From Hoeflea_A sp039025395 (GTDB lineage Bacteria > Pseudomonadota > Alphaproteobacteria > Rhizobiales > Rhizobiaceae): a stretch of DNA of 64,000 bases. The notes below the pieces were generated by a model. It ran no database searches. It was not told the DNA's origin and saw only the letters and a list, made by a program, of their open reading frames with translations. The DNA lies in assembly GCA_039025395.1 (NCBI GenBank), contig JBCCOK010000017.1, positions 1 through 64,000 of the forward strand, given 5' to 3'. Below, piece by piece: positions 63,038-64,000 of the stretch. A program made the translations under genes and the position numbers. Numbering within the stretch: the first letter of the stretch is position 1; each line of letters begins with the position of its first letter.

Positions 63038-63868
63038 ATGCCGACCGACAAGCCGCTCAAGGTGATGTATCTGAGCCCGACGGCCGCAAGCGAATACGAC
63101 CAGGTCTTTGCAGATATGGCGGCCGCCCATAAACTGCCGGACACGGAAGTTCATGTCACATCGCTGCCGCCCGAAGAGGGGGCCTTTACGCATATCGAGT
63201 TTCGGTCCTACGAAGCGATGGTGACGCGCGGCATCATTCGGGCGACCCGTGCGGCAGCCCTTGAGGGTTTTGATGCCCTGGCGATCGGATGTTTCTATGA
63301 CACGGCCCTGCATGATTCGCGCGAGATCTCGGGCGAAATGATTGTCACGGCGCCCTGTGTCGCATCGCTGGAGATCGCGACCAGCCTTGCCAACCGGTTC
63401 GGCATCATCGTCGGGCGGCGCAAATGGGTCGATCAGATGGAGGCCACCGTTCGTCAGAACGGGCAGGGCGACCGGTTGGCCGGTTTCTATCATGTCGAGC
63501 TGGGCGTGAATGATTTTCAGGTCGATCACGACAAGACAAACCGGTTGTTGACGGACGCTGGCAGGCGCGCCGTCGAGGAAGATTATGCAGAAGCGATTAT
63601 CCTTGGCTGCACCTTGGAGATCGGCTTCTATCAGGAGCTTGAAAAAGAGTTTGGCGTTCCCGTGATCGACCCGTCCATCGCTGCCTTCAAGAGGGCCGAA
63701 TACGCAGCGATCCTGAAGCGCCAATGCGGTTGGACTCCAAGCCGCAAATGGTCTTGCGAAGCACCGCCCGAAGAGGAAATGGCCCGATTTGGAGGCTTCG
63801 ACGGTGGATCGGCCTTCGGGCAACGAATCGTGGTTCCTGCCCGGTCAATCACTGCAAGTGCCGCCTGA
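63038..63868 (+). CDS. Asp/Glu/hydantoin racemase family protein
   Basis: This 276-residue protein has two catalytic cysteines, in ALAIGCFYDTAL and AIILGCTLEIGF. This two-cysteine layout is typical of the racemase superfamily that includes hydantoin racemase. Beside hyuAB, a racemase would let both enantiomers be consumed. The ATG at 63038 follows AGGAGG by 7 nt; a frame from 62981 overlaps hyuB and is not needed. Maleate isomerase-like activity is an alternative. Confidence 0.88.
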   Translation: MPTDKPLKVMYLSPTAASEYDQVFADMAAAHKLPDTEVHVTSLPPEEGAFTHIEFRSYEAMVTRGIIRATRAAALEGFDALAIGCFYDTALHDSREISGEMIVTAPCVASLEIATSLANRFGIIVGRRKWVDQMEATVRQNGQGDRLAGFYHVELGVNDFQVDHDKTNRLLTDAGRRAVEEDYAEAIILGCTLEIGFYQELEKEFGVPVIDPSIAAFKRAEYAAILKRQCGWTPSRKWSCEAPPEEEMARFGGFDGGSAFGQRIVVPARSITASAA

Positions 63869-63892
63869 AAATAGTCAAAACCGAGTAATGAT

Positions 63893-64000
63893 ATGACCAA
63901 TCACACTGCCGAAAAACTCCAAGCACTACGCAGTCGCATGGTACAAAACCATGTCGACCTGATCGCCATCGGTCCCGGCGCACAGATGAAGTGGTTGCTT
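63893..64000 (+). CDS. Peptidase M24 / aminopeptidase P family protein (5' part)
   Basis: Only the first 36 codons are in the window. They read MTNHTAEKLQALRSRMVQNH and then VDLIAIGPGAQMKWLL, the usual start of the creatinase/aminopeptidase P N-terminal domain. The gene follows the racemase by 24 nt on the same strand, so it is probably part of the hydantoinase operon. It may cleave an Xaa-Pro peptide or an N-carbamoyl-type product. The rest runs past the right edge. Confidence 0.75.
   Translation, partial: MTNHTAEKLQALRSRMVQNHVDLIAIGPGAQMKWLL

Noticed and set aside
1..64000. CRISPR arrays, insertion sequences, tRNA or rRNA genes, prophage
   Set aside because: No regularly spaced repeats, transposase-like proteins, tRNA-like cloverleaf or phage genes were recognised in reading both strands.

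Overview
The window looks like chromosome from an alphaproteobacterium of the order Hyphomicrobiales (Rhizobiales), probably a free-living and perhaps marine heterotroph such as a Hoeflea or Phyllobacteriaceae relative. This is inferred from gene content and G+C-rich codon use, not from any marker gene. The supporting features are a minCDE operon, a fused CysN-CysC of the NodQ type, three TRAP transporters (two of the TAXI class), LacI- and IclR-controlled uptake operons, and a dipeptide-type ABC/hydantoinase operon. No rRNA, tRNA, insertion sequence, prophage or CRISPR array was seen.

Layout. 0.1-5.1 kb: TetR regulator divergent from a two-gene RND efflux pump. 5.15-11.2 kb (minus strand): DctQ-DctM-DctP TRAP transporter, glutamine-synthetase-like gamma-glutamylamide ligase and Fe-alcohol dehydrogenase, probably an amine or amino-alcohol catabolic operon. 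11.7-20.2 kb: LacI regulator, sugar/polyol ABC transporter with two ATPases and a 62-residue membrane protein, and a DhaK-DhaL ketose kinase. 20.2-29.5 kb: organosulfate module 1, made of a PMH/sulfatase-family hydrolase, a metallo-beta-lactamase alkylsulfatase-like enzyme, TAXI-TRAP, aldehyde dehydrogenase, SDR and a convergent IclR regulator. Matching inverted repeats lie at both ends. 29.8-31.6 kb: minCDE. 31.8-33.7 kb: cupin, ACT-domain protein, LysR. 33.8-40.4 kb: organosulfate module 2, with TAXI-TRAP, a second sulfatase, an HSL-type esterase and an SDR. 40.5-49.3 kb: DUF3096 peptide, sulfate activation (cysD with a long N-terminal extension, cysNC), GDP-fucose synthesis (gmd, fcl, manC) and a YeeE/YedE sulfur-transport protein. 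49.5-52.7 kb: glpD and glpK. 52.8-64 kb: XRE-cupin regulator, dipeptide-type ABC transporter, GAF protein, hyuA/hyuB, Asp/Glu racemase family protein and the start of an M24 peptidase.

How it fits together. Most of the window is catabolic islands, each pairing an uptake system with intracellular enzymes and a local regulator. The stretch from 20 to 49 kb has a sulfur theme. Two transporters appear to bring in organic sulfate esters, signal-less sulfatases would hydrolyse them in the cytoplasm, and oxidoreductases would process the alcohol. Nearby genes activate sulfate to APS/PAPS next to GDP-fucose synthesis, which suggests but does not prove a sulfated surface glycan.

The most unusual items are: the CysD fusion with a possible winged-helix N-terminal region, starting at an SD-preceded TTG; the 19-bp IclR-type operators bracketing organosulfate module 1; an 11-codon leader ORF that carries the only good ribosome-binding site for the first sulfatase; a variant C-x-A-x-R sulfatase motif; two identical palindromes exactly 50 bp apart before the XRE-cupin gene; and terminator-like hairpins placed after substrate-binding-protein genes in three transport operons.
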